Of a DNA stretch of 64,000 bases, positions 16,319-25,539 are shown one piece after another. The notes below the pieces were generated by a model. That model was not told where the DNA came from, searched no databases, and saw only the letters and a program-made list of their open reading frames with translations. Made by a program: the position numbers and the translations under genes. Position 1 is the first letter of the stretch. Every line of letters starts with the position of its first letter. This stretch comes from Mesorhizobium waimense (GTDB lineage Bacteria; Pseudomonadota; Alphaproteobacteria; Rhizobiales; Rhizobiaceae): positions 62,001 through 126,000 of the forward strand of contig NZ_QZWZ01000009.1 of NCBI RefSeq assembly GCF_003601975.1, in the 5' to 3' direction.

Positions 16319-17293
16319 TTACTCAGCCGCCTCGCGGTGAACCTCGATGCCGGCGAGATACTTTTCCGCCTCGAGCGCAGCCATGCAGCCGAGCCCGGCA
16401 GCCGTCACTGCCTGGCGGTAGATGTCGTCGGTGACGTCGCCCGCCGCGAAGACGCCGGGCACGTCGGTGCGTGTCGAATCCGGCGCCGTCCACAGATAGC
16501 CATTCGGCTTCTGCTTCAGCTTGCCGGTAAACAGTTCGACCGCCGGCGCATGGCCGATCGCCACGAACACGCCATCGACCTTCAGCTGCGTCACCTCGCC
16601 GGTCGCGATGTTGCGCAGCTTCAGCCCTTCCACCGAAGGCGGCAGCGGCGCCCTGCCGGGCTGGCCGGTGATCTCATCGACGATGGTGTCCCAGATGACG
16701 CGGACATTCTCCTTTTTGAACAGCCGCTCGCGCAGGATGCGCTCGGCGCGGAAATCGCCGCGCCGGTGAATGACCGTCACGCTCTTCGCCAGGTTGGAGA
16801 GATAGAGCGCCTCTTCCACCGCCGAATTGCCGCCGCCGATCACCGCGACATCCTTGCCGCGATAGAAAAAGCCGTCGCAAGTGGCGCAGGCCGACACGCC
16901 AAAGCCCATGAAGGTCTGTTCGGTCGGGATGCCCAGCCATTTGGCCTGCGCGCCGGTAGCGATGATCAGCGCATCGGCGGTGTAGGTGGTGCCGGAATCG
17001 CCCTTGGCGCGGAACGGCCGCACATTGAGATCGACCTCGGTGATGATGTCGTTGATGATATCGGTGCCGACATGCTCGGCCTGCTTCAACATTTGTTCCA
17101 TCAGCCACGGGCCCTGGATCGGATCGCCAAAGCCCGGATAGTTTTCGACATCGGTGGTGATCATCAGCTGACCGCCCTGCTGCAGGCCGGCGACCAGCAT
17201 GGGTTTCAGCATGGCACGGGCGGCATAGATCGCCGCCGTATAGCCGGCGGGTCCGGAACCGATGATGAGAACAGGCGCGTGTTTGGTGGTCAT
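16319..17293 (-). CDS. trxB: Thioredoxin-disulfide reductase
   Basis: The 324-residue flavoprotein has the FAD site GSGPAGY (12-18), the redox-active CATC (Cys136, Cys139), the NADPH motif GGGNSAVEEALYL followed by HRR, and the C-terminal FAD signature GVFAAGDVTDDIYRQAVTAAG. It moves electrons from NADPH to thioredoxin. The length is normal for the low-molecular-weight bacterial enzyme. ATG at 17291-17293 is preceded by AGAGG; an upstream in-frame ATG at 17482 would add 63 residues of non-family sequence. It lies between lsrB (same strand, 72 bases downstream) and lrp (divergent), the arrangement known in other rhizobia. Confidence 0.95.
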   Translation of the reverse strand: MTTKHAPVLIIGSGPAGYTAAIYAARAMLKPMLVAGLQQGGQLMITTDVENYPGFGDPIQGPWLMEQMLKQAEHVGTDIINDIITEVDLNVRPFRAKGDSGTTYTADALIIATGAQAKWLGIPTEQTFMGFGVSACATCDGFFYRGKDVAVIGGGNSAVEEALYLSNLAKSVTVIHRRGDFRAERILRERLFKKENVRVIWDTIVDEITGQPGRAPLPPSVEGLKLRNIATGEVTQLKVDGVFVAIGHAPAVELFTGKLKQKPNGYLWTAPDSTRTDVPGVFAAGDVTDDIYRQAVTAAGLGCMAALEAEKYLAGIEVHREAAE

Positions 17294-17468
17294 GAAGAGC
17301 CTCTGTGGAGGGCAGCCAGGGATTGCGGCATGGAAATCACGCCTGATGTCGCGCGTAATGTAAGTGCTGCCCGCGACGCCAGCAAGGCAAGTTGGCCTTC
17401 GTCCCCGGAAAGCTTCGGCGCCGGCATATCCGGCAATATCTGGGCCGGGATCAAAAATCGTCGGCAGA

Positions 17469-17485
17469 GGGATGGAATGCATCCC
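17469..17485. promoter_or_regulatory. Palindrome between trxB and lrp
   Basis: GGGATGGAATGCATCCC is a perfect 6-bp inverted repeat with a 5-base spacer, 51 bases upstream of the lrp start in the divergent promoter region. It is a candidate operator for Lrp itself or for LsrB. Confidence 0.4.
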
Positions 17486-17536
17486 GGAGTCTAATTAGAA
17501 ATCACGAAAGATTCTTGCGCGCGGGGAAAGCCGACA

Positions 17537-18016
17537 ATGCCGCTCAAAGCCGACCTCGACGCCATCGACTGGAAAATTCTGCGCGAACTTCAAAACGACG
17601 GACGCATGACCAATGTCGAACTGTCGAGCCGTGTCGGCATATCGGCGCCGCCCTGCCTGCGCCGAGTCCGTCGGCTGGAAGAGATCGGCATCATCCGCGG
17701 CTACCGCGCTTTGCTCAACGCCCCGGCGCTCGGCATGGATGTCGTCGCCTTCTGCCTGATCGGCCTGCATCACCAGGCCGACAACGAGCTCAAGACCTTT
17801 GCCGAGCGCACCCGCGGCTGGCCGATCGTGCGCGACGCCTGGATGGTATCGGGCGAATCCGATTTCCTGCTACATTGCGTGGCAAGCGATCTCGGTACCT
17901 TCCAGACCTTCGTCATCGAGGAGCTAGCCTCGGCGCCGAATGTCGACACGGTGCGCACCGCGCTGACGATCCGCCGGGTCAAGGATGAGGGCCTGGTGGC
18001 GTTCAGCGCGTCTTGA
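17537..18016 (+). CDS. lrp: Lrp/AsnC family transcriptional regulator
   Basis: The 159-residue protein has the N-terminal HTH (LDAIDWKILRELQNDGRMTNVELSSRVGISAPPCLRR) and a C-terminal RAM/ActR ligand-binding domain with GESDFLLHC and the Thr-rich TALTIRRVKDEG. Lrp-type proteins form octamers that respond to amino acids. The gene is divergent from trxB, and the two could share control through the palindrome at 17469-17485. Its end overlaps the convergent gmhB gene by 14 bases (18003-18016). The start ATG gives the standard family N-terminus. The amino acid sensed cannot be read from the sequence. Confidence 0.92.
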   Translation: MPLKADLDAIDWKILRELQNDGRMTNVELSSRVGISAPPCLRRVRRLEEIGIIRGYRALLNAPALGMDVVAFCLIGLHHQADNELKTFAERTRGWPIVRDAWMVSGESDFLLHCVASDLGTFQTFVIEELASAPNVDTVRTALTIRRVKDEGLVAFSAS

Positions 18017-18653
18017 CGCCAAGCGTCTCGACAGCGGCCAGCAATCCGCCCAGATCTTCGCGGTCGCGCAGCGGCGAAACCTTGAACCCTGCCTGCTCGG
18101 AGGCATCACCATCGACCAGCCAGCCGCACGACAGGCCGGCACGGCGCCCTGCTTCCATGTCGGCCAGCTTGTCGCCGACGATCAGCGAGCGACCGAGATC
18201 AAGGTCAAGGCGCGTTGCCGCCTCGAGCAGCATGCCCGGATTGGGCTTGCGCATTAGATGGTTGGCGACCGCCAGCGGCCCAGTTCCTGCGTCGTGGTAG
18301 GCGCAGGCGATGACCATATCGACGAAACCGCCCCTTTCGCAAAGCAGGTCGAGCAAACGGCCGTTGACGGCGGCGAACTCGCTCCAGCCGAAATAACCGC
18401 GCGCGATACCGGACTGATTGGTGACGACGACGACCGGGAACCCGCCCCGGTTGGCCGCCTCGACGACAGGCACGATATCGTCGCGTAGCACGATCTCGGC
18501 TGGATCACTGGGATAGTCGGTATCGATGTTGATGGTACCGTCGCGGTCGAGGAACAGCGCCGGTGTACCCACCGGGAAAACCTTGCTGCCGATCCGCTCC
18601 ACCCACAGCCCCGGCTCCGCCAGTGGATAAGGGTTCACGGTGGCCTCAGCCAT
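18003..18653 (-). CDS. gmhB: D-glycero-beta-D-manno-heptose-1,7-bisphosphate 7-phosphatase
   Basis: The 216-residue HAD-superfamily phosphatase has motif I DRDGTIN, the second motif VVTNQSGIARGYF, a Cys/His zinc-loop region (IACAYHDA..) and KPNPGMLLEAA, LIVGDKLADMEAG for motifs III and IV. It removes the 7-phosphate of heptose-1,7-bisphosphate, the third step to ADP-heptose. The start ATG at 18651-18653 overlaps the gmhA stop by 8 bases, so the two are translationally coupled. The gene order hldE-gmhA-gmhB places kinase, isomerase and phosphatase in one operon. An earlier in-frame ATG would lie inside gmhA and lacks a ribosome site. Confidence 0.9.
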   Translation of the reverse strand: MAEATVNPYPLAEPGLWVERIGSKVFPVGTPALFLDRDGTINIDTDYPSDPAEIVLRDDIVPVVEAANRGGFPVVVVTNQSGIARGYFGWSEFAAVNGRLLDLLCERGGFVDMVIACAYHDAGTGPLAVANHLMRKPNPGMLLEAATRLDLDLGRSLIVGDKLADMEAGRRAGLSCGWLVDGDASEQAGFKVSPLRDREDLGGLLAAVETLGVKTR

Positions 18654-19218
18654 CGCTGAGACGGGCTTCGACGACCTCGCACAGATGGTGGTAGAGGCAC
18701 ACATGCCCTTGCTGGATGATCGGCGTCGAGGTCGAGGGCACGTTGAGCAGGATGTCCGTCAGCGGCTTCAGCTTGCCGCCGGTGGCGCCGGTCATGCTGA
18801 TCACCGTCATGCCCATCTTGCGCGCCTGCTCGGCGGCGGCAAGGATGCTCGGCGAATTGCCGCTGGTCGAGATGGCGAGCAGCACCGCGCCCTCAGACCC
18901 GTGCGCCTCGACCTGGCGCGAGAACACCGTGTCGAAGCCGTAGTCATTGCCCCAGGCGGTCAGCACCGCCGCGTTGGCCGGCAACGCAATCACGTTGTAG
19001 GCCTTGCGCTCTTTCAGAAAACGGCCGACCAGTTCGCCGGCGATGTGGATGGCATCGCTCGCCGAGCCGCCATTGCCGCAGATCAGCAAGGCCTTGCCCT
19101 GGGAAAGCGCCGTAACGACGGCACTCACCGCCCGTTCCATCTCGCCGGTAAGATCACGCTCGACCATCGCCGAGATCGCGGCCGCCGAGCGGGCCAGGTA
19201 GTCGTTCAGTTGGGACAT
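18646..19218 (-). CDS. gmhA: Sedoheptulose-7-phosphate isomerase
   Basis: The 190-residue protein is a SIS-domain sugar isomerase with LLICGNGGSASDAIHIAGELVG near the N-terminus of the domain, the phosphate-binding STSGNSPSI and a C-terminal QQGHVCLYHHLCEVVE carrying the catalytic and metal-ligand Glu/His. It turns sedoheptulose 7-phosphate into D-glycero-D-manno-heptose 7-phosphate, the first committed step of the heptose pathway. ATG at 19216-19218 has GAGG 7 bases upstream and lies 8 bases after the hldE stop. It overlaps gmhB by 8 bases. The family length (about 190-195) is matched. Confidence 0.93.
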   Translation of the reverse strand: MSQLNDYLARSAAAISAMVERDLTGEMERAVSAVVTALSQGKALLICGNGGSASDAIHIAGELVGRFLKERKAYNVIALPANAAVLTAWGNDYGFDTVFSRQVEAHGSEGAVLLAISTSGNSPSILAAAEQARKMGMTVISMTGATGGKLKPLTDILLNVPSTSTPIIQQGHVCLYHHLCEVVEARLSDG

Positions 19219-19226
19219 GGATATCC

Positions 19227-20714
19227 TCAGTTTGTACTGGCGCGCAGTCTGCCGATGGTGCCGGTGGTGCTCTTGCCGGCGACGAGATCGACCAGCACAA
19301 CGCGCCCGCCCGCCTTCTGCACCACGTCGGCGCCGACCACGGTATCGACCGTATAGTCGGCACCCTTGACCAGTATGTCGGGCAGCAAGGCTTCGATCAG
19401 CGCCAGCGGCGTGTCCTCCTCGAAGACGACGACGGCATCGACCGAAGCAAGGGCGGCGAGCACGCAGGCGCGGTCGTGCTGGTCGTTGACCGGGCGTCCC
19501 GGGCCTTTCAGCCGGCGCACCGAGGCATCGCTGTTGAGGCCAAGCACCAGCCGGTCGCACTGGCTGCGCGCAGCGTGCAGCAGGCTGACATGGCCGGCAT
19601 GCAGGATGTCGAAGCAACCATTGGTGAAACCGACGCTGAGGCCCTCATCCTTCCAAGCCGCGACCATGCGTGCGGCCGATGTGGCGTCGAGGATGGCATC
19701 CTTGTGGGCGGTCGGTCCGTGCGAACGAAACAGCGCGCCGGTGAGTTCCTCGACCGTCAGCCGTGCGGTACCACGCTTACCCACCACCACACCGCCCGCG
19801 GCGTTGGCGATGGAGGCAGCCATGACACGGTCGGCGCCGGCTGCGAGTGCCAGCGCAAACGTCGCGATGACGGTGTCGCCGGCGCCCGACACGTCGAACA
19901 CTTCCCGCGCCTGCGTGGCGATGTGGCGGGCATCGTCGGGACCGACGACGCTCATGCCCTTTTCGCTGCGCGTCGCCACGACGAAGTCGAAATCGTTGGC
20001 CAAGATCAACTCACGCGCGGCCGTGACGATCTCGTCATCGGCAAACACCGCGTGGCCGACGGCCTCGCCGAGTTCCTTGCGGTTGGGCGTGATCGCCGTC
20101 GCGCCGGCATAGCGCGCATAGTCGCGGCCCTTCGGGTCGACCAGAACCGGCTTTCCCGCATCGCGGCAGATCGCGATCAGTTCGCCGGCGACGCCATCGA
20201 GCAGCATGCCCTTGCCGTAATCGGACAGGATGACGATGTCGGCCCGGGCAAGCGCGGCACGGAAATGCCGGATCAAGGTCGTCCGCTCGGCGGCGGCCAG
20301 CGGCTTCACTTCCTCCTCGTCGAAGCGCAGCACCTGCTGGTTGAGCGCGCTGAAGCGGCTTTTCGACGAGGTCATGCGGTCGCGGTCCTGCGCCAGGCCG
20401 CCAGTATCGGTGCCAAGCTCGCCCAGCATCCGCATCAGATTGTCGCCGGCCGCATCGGTGCCGATGACTGAGACGGGGATCGCGGCAGCACCCAGCGAAA
20501 CGATGTTGGCGACGACATTGCCCGCGCCGCCCATCGCCAGCATCTCGCCGCGCCCGTGCAGCACCGGAATCGGCGCCTCGGGCGAGATGCGTTCGATGAC
20601 GCCGTTGACGAAGCGGTCAAGGATGAAGTCGCCGACCACCAGAACGGTGACGTCACCAAAGCGCGCGATGGCGCGGTGCAGCGGTTCGGGAGAAGGCGGA
20701 TTGTGCTTGATCAT
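19227..20714 (-). CDS. hldE: Bifunctional heptose 7-phosphate kinase / heptose 1-phosphate adenylyltransferase
   Basis: The 495-residue fusion has a PfkB/ribokinase-type N-terminal domain (1 to about 320) with GGAGNVVANI and the anion-hole motif DVSGAGDT. A nucleotidyltransferase domain (about 345-480) follows with FTNGCFDILHAGHVSLL (HxGH) and GLNSDASVRRLKG. It phosphorylates heptose 7-phosphate at C1 and later makes ADP-D-glycero-D-manno-heptose. It is the first gene of the hldE-gmhA-gmhB operon. The divergent plus-strand set hldD-waaF-waaC lies about 940 bases away, separated by a LysE-family exporter gene. Both domains are complete. Confidence 0.95.
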   Translation of the reverse strand: MIKHNPPSPEPLHRAIARFGDVTVLVVGDFILDRFVNGVIERISPEAPIPVLHGRGEMLAMGGAGNVVANIVSLGAAAIPVSVIGTDAAGDNLMRMLGELGTDTGGLAQDRDRMTSSKSRFSALNQQVLRFDEEEVKPLAAAERTTLIRHFRAALARADIVILSDYGKGMLLDGVAGELIAICRDAGKPVLVDPKGRDYARYAGATAITPNRKELGEAVGHAVFADDEIVTAARELILANDFDFVVATRSEKGMSVVGPDDARHIATQAREVFDVSGAGDTVIATFALALAAGADRVMAASIANAAGGVVVGKRGTARLTVEELTGALFRSHGPTAHKDAILDATSAARMVAAWKDEGLSVGFTNGCFDILHAGHVSLLHAARSQCDRLVLGLNSDASVRRLKGPGRPVNDQHDRACVLAALASVDAVVVFEEDTPLALIEALLPDILVKGADYTVDTVVGADVVQKAGGRVVLVDLVAGKSTTGTIGRLRASTN

Positions 20715-20858
20715 GTTACGGGCAACGCGCGGAAAAAGCCTGTTTTGAAAACGTTTCGAAGGTCGATTGGCAGGGCCGGTCGTTCATGGCGAAGCCGATA
20801 TACCGCAATTCGAGCCAGCGCAACGGCGTCCGGGTCACGGTCAGGTATGGCCGATGGC

Positions 20859-21491
20859 TCAACTCTTCTGCAGGGCGACGTGCACGCCCAGCCCGACCAG
20901 AACGGCCCCGCCCGCCCGCTGCATCATGCGCTGCGCGCGGCCTGAACGCCGCAGCCGTGCAATCATCGCACCGGCCAGGAACACGCACATAATGTCGGCG
21001 GACGAGAACATCAGGTTGACGATGGTTCCGAGCACGACGAACTGCAGCCACACCGGGAATGCCGCCGAGGCATCGATGAACTGCGGCAGGAACGCCATGA
21101 AGAAGATCGCAGTCTTCGGGTTGAGCACCTCGACGGTAATGCTCTCGAAGAAGGCGCGGCGAGCCGACTTCCGCTCGATGAGCGGCAGCGCCGCATCGCC
21201 TTGCGTCCTGGCGCGAAACAGCGAGACGCCGAGCCAGATCAGGTAAAGCGCGCCGATCAGCTTGACCGCCATGTAGAGCGGCGGCACGGCATGGAACAGC
21301 ACGGACAGACCGGCAGCGGCGGCAATCACATGCACATAGCCGCCGAGATGGATGCCGAGCGCCGCCGTCAGGCCGGACCAACGCCCGCGCGCCATGGTCT
21401 GCGCCGCGGCATAGAGCATCGCCGGACCGGGGATATAGGCGAAGATCGCCGTGGTGGCGAAAAAGGCGATCAGCAGTTCGGTCGACGGCAT
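20859..21491 (-). CDS. LysE/RhtB family amino-acid exporter
   Basis: The 210-residue protein has six hydrophobic segments and the family signature [30 protein letters not shown], with the conserved P-G-P, and later [21 protein letters not shown]. LysE/RhtB proteins export amino acids or their analogues across the inner membrane. The start ATG at 21489-21491 is preceded by AAGG; an upstream in-frame ATG five codons earlier is possible. It is inserted between the two arms of the heptose locus and transcribed toward hldE. No link to lipopolysaccharide is suggested by its sequence. Confidence 0.88.
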   Translation of the reverse strand: MPSTELLIAFFATTAIFAYIPGPAMLYAAAQTMARGRWSGLTAALGIHLGGYVHVIAAAAGLSVLFHAVPPLYMAVKLIGALYLIWLGVSLFRARTQGDAALPLIERKSARRAFFESITVEVLNPKTAIFFMAFLPQFIDASAAFPVWLQFVVLGTIVNLMFSSADIMCVFLAGAMIARLRRSGRAQRMMQRAGGAVLVGLGVHVALQKS

Positions 21492-21652
21492 TGCCTTGTC
21501 CCTCATTATGCACTGGGCGGCACGAGCCGACTGAAGCGGGAGCTTTGCGGCGCCACTGTGGCGAGCGCTCTTCATGCCTGCCTGCTTTATCGACAGGCCG
21601 GCACACCTCCCTTATAAGGCCGGAATCGGCAAGCGAAACCAGGGCCAGCAAC

Positions 21653-22603
21653 ATGATCATCGTCACGGGCGGCGCCGGCATGATCGGCTCGAACATCGTC
21701 GCCGCGCTCAACGCCGAAGGTCATGACGACATCCTCGTCGTCGACGACCTGACCGACGGCCACAAGATCGCCAACCTCGCCGATTTGCAGATCGCCGACT
21801 ATCTCGACAAGGACGAGTTCCTGGCCCGCCTCGAAGATGGCGGGCTCGGCCGCGTCGAGGCCGTCTTCCACCAGGGCGCCTGCTCGACCACCACCGAGTG
21901 GAACGGCAAGTACATGATGGAGGTGAACTACGCCTATTCGAAGCGGCTGCTGCATGCCTGCCTGGCGCTGCGCGTGCCCTTCCTCTACGCCTCCTCGGCT
22001 TCGGTCTATGGCGGCGGCGCCGAGTTTCGCGAGGAGCCGCAATATGAGCGGCCGCTCAACGTCTACGCCTATTCCAAGAAACTGTTCGACGATTACGTCC
22101 GCCGAACCGTTTTCGACACCGATCACTCGCCGGTGGCGGGTCTTCGCTATTTCAACGTCTATGGACCGCGCGAGGCGCACAAGGGCGCCATGGCCTCGGT
22201 CGCCTTCCATCTGTTCAACCAGGTCGAGCGGGGACAGAACCCAAAACTGTTCGGCGCCTATGGCGGTTTCGGCCCCGGCGAGCAGAGCCGCGACTTCATC
22301 CATGTCGGCGATGTCGCCGACGTCAATCTGTGGCTGTGGAAGCGGGGCTCGAGCGGCATCTTCAATTGCGGCACCGGCCGCGCCCAGCCCTTCCGCGCCA
22401 TTGCCGAAACGGTGATCGACACGCTGGGCAAGGGCGAGGTCGAATTCATCGAATTTCCCGACCATCTCAAGGGCAGCTACCAGAGTTTTACGCAAGCTGA
22501 TATGTCCCGCTTGCGCGCAGCCGGCTACAATGGCCAATTCCGCACCGTCGAAACCGGCGTCAGAGACTATGTCGAATGGCTGAAAGCCCAACGATCCTCG
22601 TGA
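21653..22603 (+). CDS. hldD: ADP-L-glycero-D-manno-heptose 6-epimerase
   Basis: The 316-residue protein is an extended SDR with the NAD(P) site [10 protein letters not shown] (5-14), the Ser-Ala-Ser-Val-Tyr catalytic strand, [12 protein letters not shown] (Tyr and Lys of the catalytic set) and the HldD-type [20 protein letters not shown]. It epimerises ADP-D-glycero-D-manno-heptose at C6 to the L form used for the lipopolysaccharide core. ATG 21653 starts the standard N-terminus; an upstream frame reaching 21491 has no support. It overlaps the waaF start by 28 bases, so the three plus-strand genes form one coupled operon. Confidence 0.94.
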   Translation: MIIVTGGAGMIGSNIVAALNAEGHDDILVVDDLTDGHKIANLADLQIADYLDKDEFLARLEDGGLGRVEAVFHQGACSTTTEWNGKYMMEVNYAYSKRLLHACLALRVPFLYASSASVYGGGAEFREEPQYERPLNVYAYSKKLFDDYVRRTVFDTDHSPVAGLRYFNVYGPREAHKGAMASVAFHLFNQVERGQNPKLFGAYGGFGPGEQSRDFIHVGDVADVNLWLWKRGSSGIFNCGTGRAQPFRAIAETVIDTLGKGEVEFIEFPDHLKGSYQSFTQADMSRLRAAGYNGQFRTVETGVRDYVEWLKAQRSS

Positions 22604-23583
22604 TCGGCCCACGCTGGGTGGGCGATATGGTGATGGCGCAGTGCTTGTTCTCGGCGCTGAAGCAGCAATATCCGAACGCCGCCATCGACGTGCTGGCGCC
22701 GGCCTGGGCCGCACCGCTGGTCAAGCGCATGCCCGAAATCCGCCAGCAGATCGACTTCCCGCTGAAACCCGGCGCGCTCGAATTCCGCATCCGCCGGCGC
22801 TTCGGCCGCCTGCTGCGCGGCCGCTACGACATGGCCTATGTCCTGCCGGGCAGCTGGAAATCGGCGCTGATCCCGTTCTTTGCCCGCATTCCGCGCCGCA
22901 CCGGCAATCTCAGGGAAATGCGCTACGGCCTGCTCACCGACATCGTCCCGCTGCCCGCCGCGGTGAAGCGGCGCACCGCACAGGCCTATTTCAGCCTTGC
23001 AAGGGGCGGCGCGTTCCAGGCGCCCAGGCTTACCGTGGACGCGGGCAACCAGACGTCCCTGCTCGAACGCTTCGGGCTGAGGGCAGAGAAATTCGTGGCA
23101 CTGATGCCCGGCGCCGAATTCGGCCCCGCAAAACGCTGGCCGAGCGAGAGCTATGCCGGCCTCGCCCGCGAGATGATGGCCAAAGGCCTGAAGGTGGCGC
23201 TGTTCGGCTCGAAGAACGACGCCGACGTGACGGCGGAAATCGCAGCCCTTGCGCCAGGCGCTGTCGATCTGGCCGGCAAGACGCGGCTGGAGGACGCCAT
23301 CGACCTGATATCAGCGGCCAAGCTTGCGGTGTCGAACGACAGCGGCCTGATGCACGTCGCGGCCGCCGTCGGTACACCGATTGTCGCCGTCTACGGCTCG
23401 ACATCGCCGACAAATACGCCGCCGCTGGCGGAACATTCCGAACTGGTCTGGCTCGGCCTGTCGTGCTCGCCCTGCCACCAGAAGATCTGTCCGCTCGGCC
23501 ATCTCAACTGCCTGAACACGCTTGAGGTCGGACAGGTCGTCGCAGCAGCGGACCGCCTGCTGGAAATACCGGCCGCCGCATGA
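22576..23583 (+). CDS. waaF: ADP-heptose--LPS heptosyltransferase II
   Basis: The 335-residue GT9-family glycosyltransferase has [22 protein letters not shown] at the N-terminus, [13 protein letters not shown] in the linker, and the nucleotide-sugar site [32 protein letters not shown] terminal Cys-rich segment ([19 protein letters not shown]) is typical of WaaF. It adds the second heptose to the inner core. It overlaps hldD upstream by 28 bases and waaC downstream by ATGA at 23580-23583. Heptosyltransferase I and II are told apart by this Cys-rich tail and by similarity, so confidence is high but not absolute. Confidence 0.92.
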   Translation: MAESPTILVIGPRWVGDMVMAQCLFSALKQQYPNAAIDVLAPAWAAPLVKRMPEIRQQIDFPLKPGALEFRIRRRFGRLLRGRYDMAYVLPGSWKSALIPFFARIPRRTGNLREMRYGLLTDIVPLPAAVKRRTAQAYFSLARGGAFQAPRLTVDAGNQTSLLERFGLRAEKFVALMPGAEFGPAKRWPSESYAGLAREMMAKGLKVALFGSKNDADVTAEIAALAPGAVDLAGKTRLEDAIDLISAAKLAVSNDSGLMHVAAAVGTPIVAVYGSTSPTNTPPLAEHSELVWLGLSCSPCHQKICPLGHLNCLNTLEVGQVVAAADRLLEIPAAA

Positions 23584-24563
23584 AGGTGCTGATCGTCAAG
23601 ACCTCCTCGATGGGCGATGTCATCCATACCTTTCCGGCGCTCGAGGATGCCCGCCGTCACCGCCCGGACGTGTCGTTCGACTGGTGCGTGGAGGAAGCCT
23701 TTGCCGGCATCGTTGGCCTGCACCCGGCAATCGGCAGGATCCACACTGTCGCGATCAGGCGCTGGCGCAAGAGACTGCTCAATGGGGCCACCTGGCAAGA
23801 GGCGGCCGGCCTGCGCCGCGCCTTGAGAGCAAGCCAATACGACCTTGTCATCGACGCACAGGGCTTGCTGAAGTCGGCCCTGGTCGCGAAGCAGGCCGCG
23901 GCTCCGATCGCCGGCTTCGACCGCTCGAGCGCACGCGAAACTTCGGCGATCTGGTTCTACGACCGCCGCTACGCCGTGCCGCGCGACCTGCACGCCATCG
24001 AGCGTACAAGGCGGCTCTTCGGAATGGCGCTCGGCTACCAGCCCGATCTTTCCGGGCTCGGCTCCGGCATCGTGCCGCCGGCCGACGGCCTGACTGGCGT
24101 CAGCGGCAAAACCGCTGTCCTGCTGCACGGCACCAGCCGCGAGGACAAGAAATGGCCGGTGGCGGACTGGATCGAAACCGCCCGGCTGGCGGTCGACAGG
24201 CAGATGACGCCGGTCGTCACTTGGTCGAACGAAGCTGAAAAGGCGGTGGTCGAGGCGATCGCCAAGGCTGTTCCACAGACCGTGCTGGTGCCGAAATCGC
24301 CGCTCGCCGTCATCGCCGCAATCATCGGCCGATCGACGCTTGTCATCGGCGCCGACACCGGCCTCACCCACCTCGCCAGCGCCTTCGGCCTGCCGACGGT
24401 CGCGGTGTTCCTGGCCACCGAGCCCGGCCTCACCGGTCCGCGCGGGCCATATGCATCGACGCTTCTGGCCGCCCCCGGCGGACGTGTTGCGCCGGGAGAG
24501 GTGATGGCAGAGGCTGAAAAGCTGATGGAACGACAGATGCTTGGCCTGACCAGCAAGAATTGA
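23580..24563 (+). CDS. waaC: ADP-heptose--LPS heptosyltransferase I
   Basis: The 327-residue GT9 enzyme starts [21 protein letters not shown], the WaaC hallmark. Its C-terminal domain holds LLHGTSREDKKWP and IGADTGLTHLASAFGLPTVAVF, with the Asp-Thr-Gly-Leu-Thr-His element that contacts ADP-heptose. It transfers the first heptose onto Kdo2-lipid A at the cytoplasmic face of the inner membrane. It is the last gene of hldD-waaF-waaC, joined to waaF by ATGA. Just past the stop lies an AT-rich hairpin, GAATTGAT / ATCAATTC (about 24558-24577), and then a large palindromic element. Confidence 0.93.
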   Translation: MKVLIVKTSSMGDVIHTFPALEDARRHRPDVSFDWCVEEAFAGIVGLHPAIGRIHTVAIRRWRKRLLNGATWQEAAGLRRALRASQYDLVIDAQGLLKSALVAKQAAAPIAGFDRSSARETSAIWFYDRRYAVPRDLHAIERTRRLFGMALGYQPDLSGLGSGIVPPADGLTGVSGKTAVLLHGTSREDKKWPVADWIETARLAVDRQMTPVVTWSNEAEKAVVEAIAKAVPQTVLVPKSPLAVIAAIIGRSTLVIGADTGLTHLASAFGLPTVAVFLATEPGLTGPRGPYASTLLAAPGGRVAPGEVMAEAEKLMERQMLGLTSKN

Positions 24564-24590
24564 TTTTGATCAATTCAATCGGAAAGGTCA

Positions 24591-24745
24591 GCGCTGCCCC
24601 TCATTGCCCTGCCGGGCATTTCTCCCCGTAAACGCGGAGAAAGAAGCTGGCCGCAACGCTGGTGATTGGCGAAATCGTCTATGACGGCGTCCTTCTCCCC
24701 GTTTACGGGGAGAAGGTAGCGGCAGCCAGATGAGGGGCGGCGCAA
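24591..24745. repeat. TCTCCCC-type palindromic element, inverted pair
   Basis: Two units face each other. The left one reads GCGCTGCCCCTCAT..TCTCCCCGTAAACGCGGAGA and the right one, in reverse orientation, CTTCTCCCCGTTTACGGGG..GATGAGGGGCGGCGC. About 50 bases lie between. Each unit is itself a hairpin, so the whole resembles a bacterial interspersed mosaic element. It fills most of the gap between waaC and greA and may act at both 3' ends. Confidence 0.8.
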
Positions 24746-24795
24746 CGTATTGATATTGTAGGTTTCTGCCTAAGTGCAGGACAACAGCCAGACCC

Positions 24796-25269
24796 TCAAA
24801 TAAACTGCACCTGGACGATCTCATACCCCCTTGCACCGCCGGGTGCATTGACCTCGATGGCGTCGCCGACTTCCTTGCCGATCAGCGCGCGGGCGATCGG
24901 CGAGGAGATCGAAATGCGGCCCGATTTCACGTCCGCTTCCTGGTCGCCGACGATCTGGTAGGTCTTCTTCTCTTCGGTGTCCTCGTCGACCAGCACCACC
25001 GTGGCGCCGAACTTGACCTTGTCGCCGCTGAGCTTTGTGACGTCGATCACCTCGGCCCGCGCGATCAAGTCCTCGAGTTCGTTGACGCGACCCTCATTGT
25101 GGCTCTGCGACTCTTTCGCCGCATGGTATTCGGCGTTTTCGGAAAGGTCGCCATGCGAGCGCGCTTCGGAGATCGCCTCGATGATGCGCGGCCGCTCTTC
25201 CTGCTGGCGCCAGCGCAGTTCTTCCTTCAATGACGCGAACCCCTCGCCTGTCATCGGGACCTTGTTCAT
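24796..25269 (-). CDS. greA: Transcription elongation factor GreA
   Basis: The 157-residue protein has the N-terminal coiled-coil hairpin with the acidic tip [14 protein letters not shown] (the Asp and Glu that stimulate RNA polymerase cleavage) and the C-terminal FKBP-like domain ending [27 protein letters not shown]. It rescues stalled RNA polymerase by promoting transcript cleavage. Length and motifs are standard. It is a single-gene unit convergent with waaC, with a palindromic element in between. About 270 bases separate its start from the terminator of the next upstream gene, so it has its own promoter. Confidence 0.97.
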   Translation of the reverse strand: MNKVPMTGEGFASLKEELRWRQQEERPRIIEAISEARSHGDLSENAEYHAAKESQSHNEGRVNELEDLIARAEVIDVTKLSGDKVKFGATVVLVDEDTEEKKTYQIVGDQEADVKSGRISISSPIARALIGKEVGDAIEVNAPGGARGYEIVQVQFI

Positions 25270-25488
25270 GATGCCTGACCTTTCCTGCCGCCACCCCCGC
25301 GTTTCGGGGATAGCCTTGTCGATGGGTACAAAAAGAAAACGGTCCGGCAGCCTCGGGCTAACGGAACCGTTTCACCGCAATTTGGCTGAATATAGCAATC
25401 TTCACGCGTTTTTCACGCCAAAAAATCGGGTTTTAAGAAATCCCCGCCGATTCCGCACCTTACGCAGCGGCAAGTGTGCAGGAGGCAA

Positions 25489-25518
25489 CAAAAACCGGCT
25501 GCGATCGCCCGCAGCCGG
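25489..25518 (-). terminator. Rho-independent terminator of the TPR gene
   Basis: On the minus strand CCGGCTGC (25518-25511) pairs with GCAGCCGG (25502-25495) around GGGCGATC and is followed by TTTTTGTT. It lies 22 bases past the stop of the TPR protein gene at 25540. Confidence 0.88.
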
Positions 25519-25539
25519 CCCAATGCTTAGCGGATCGAA

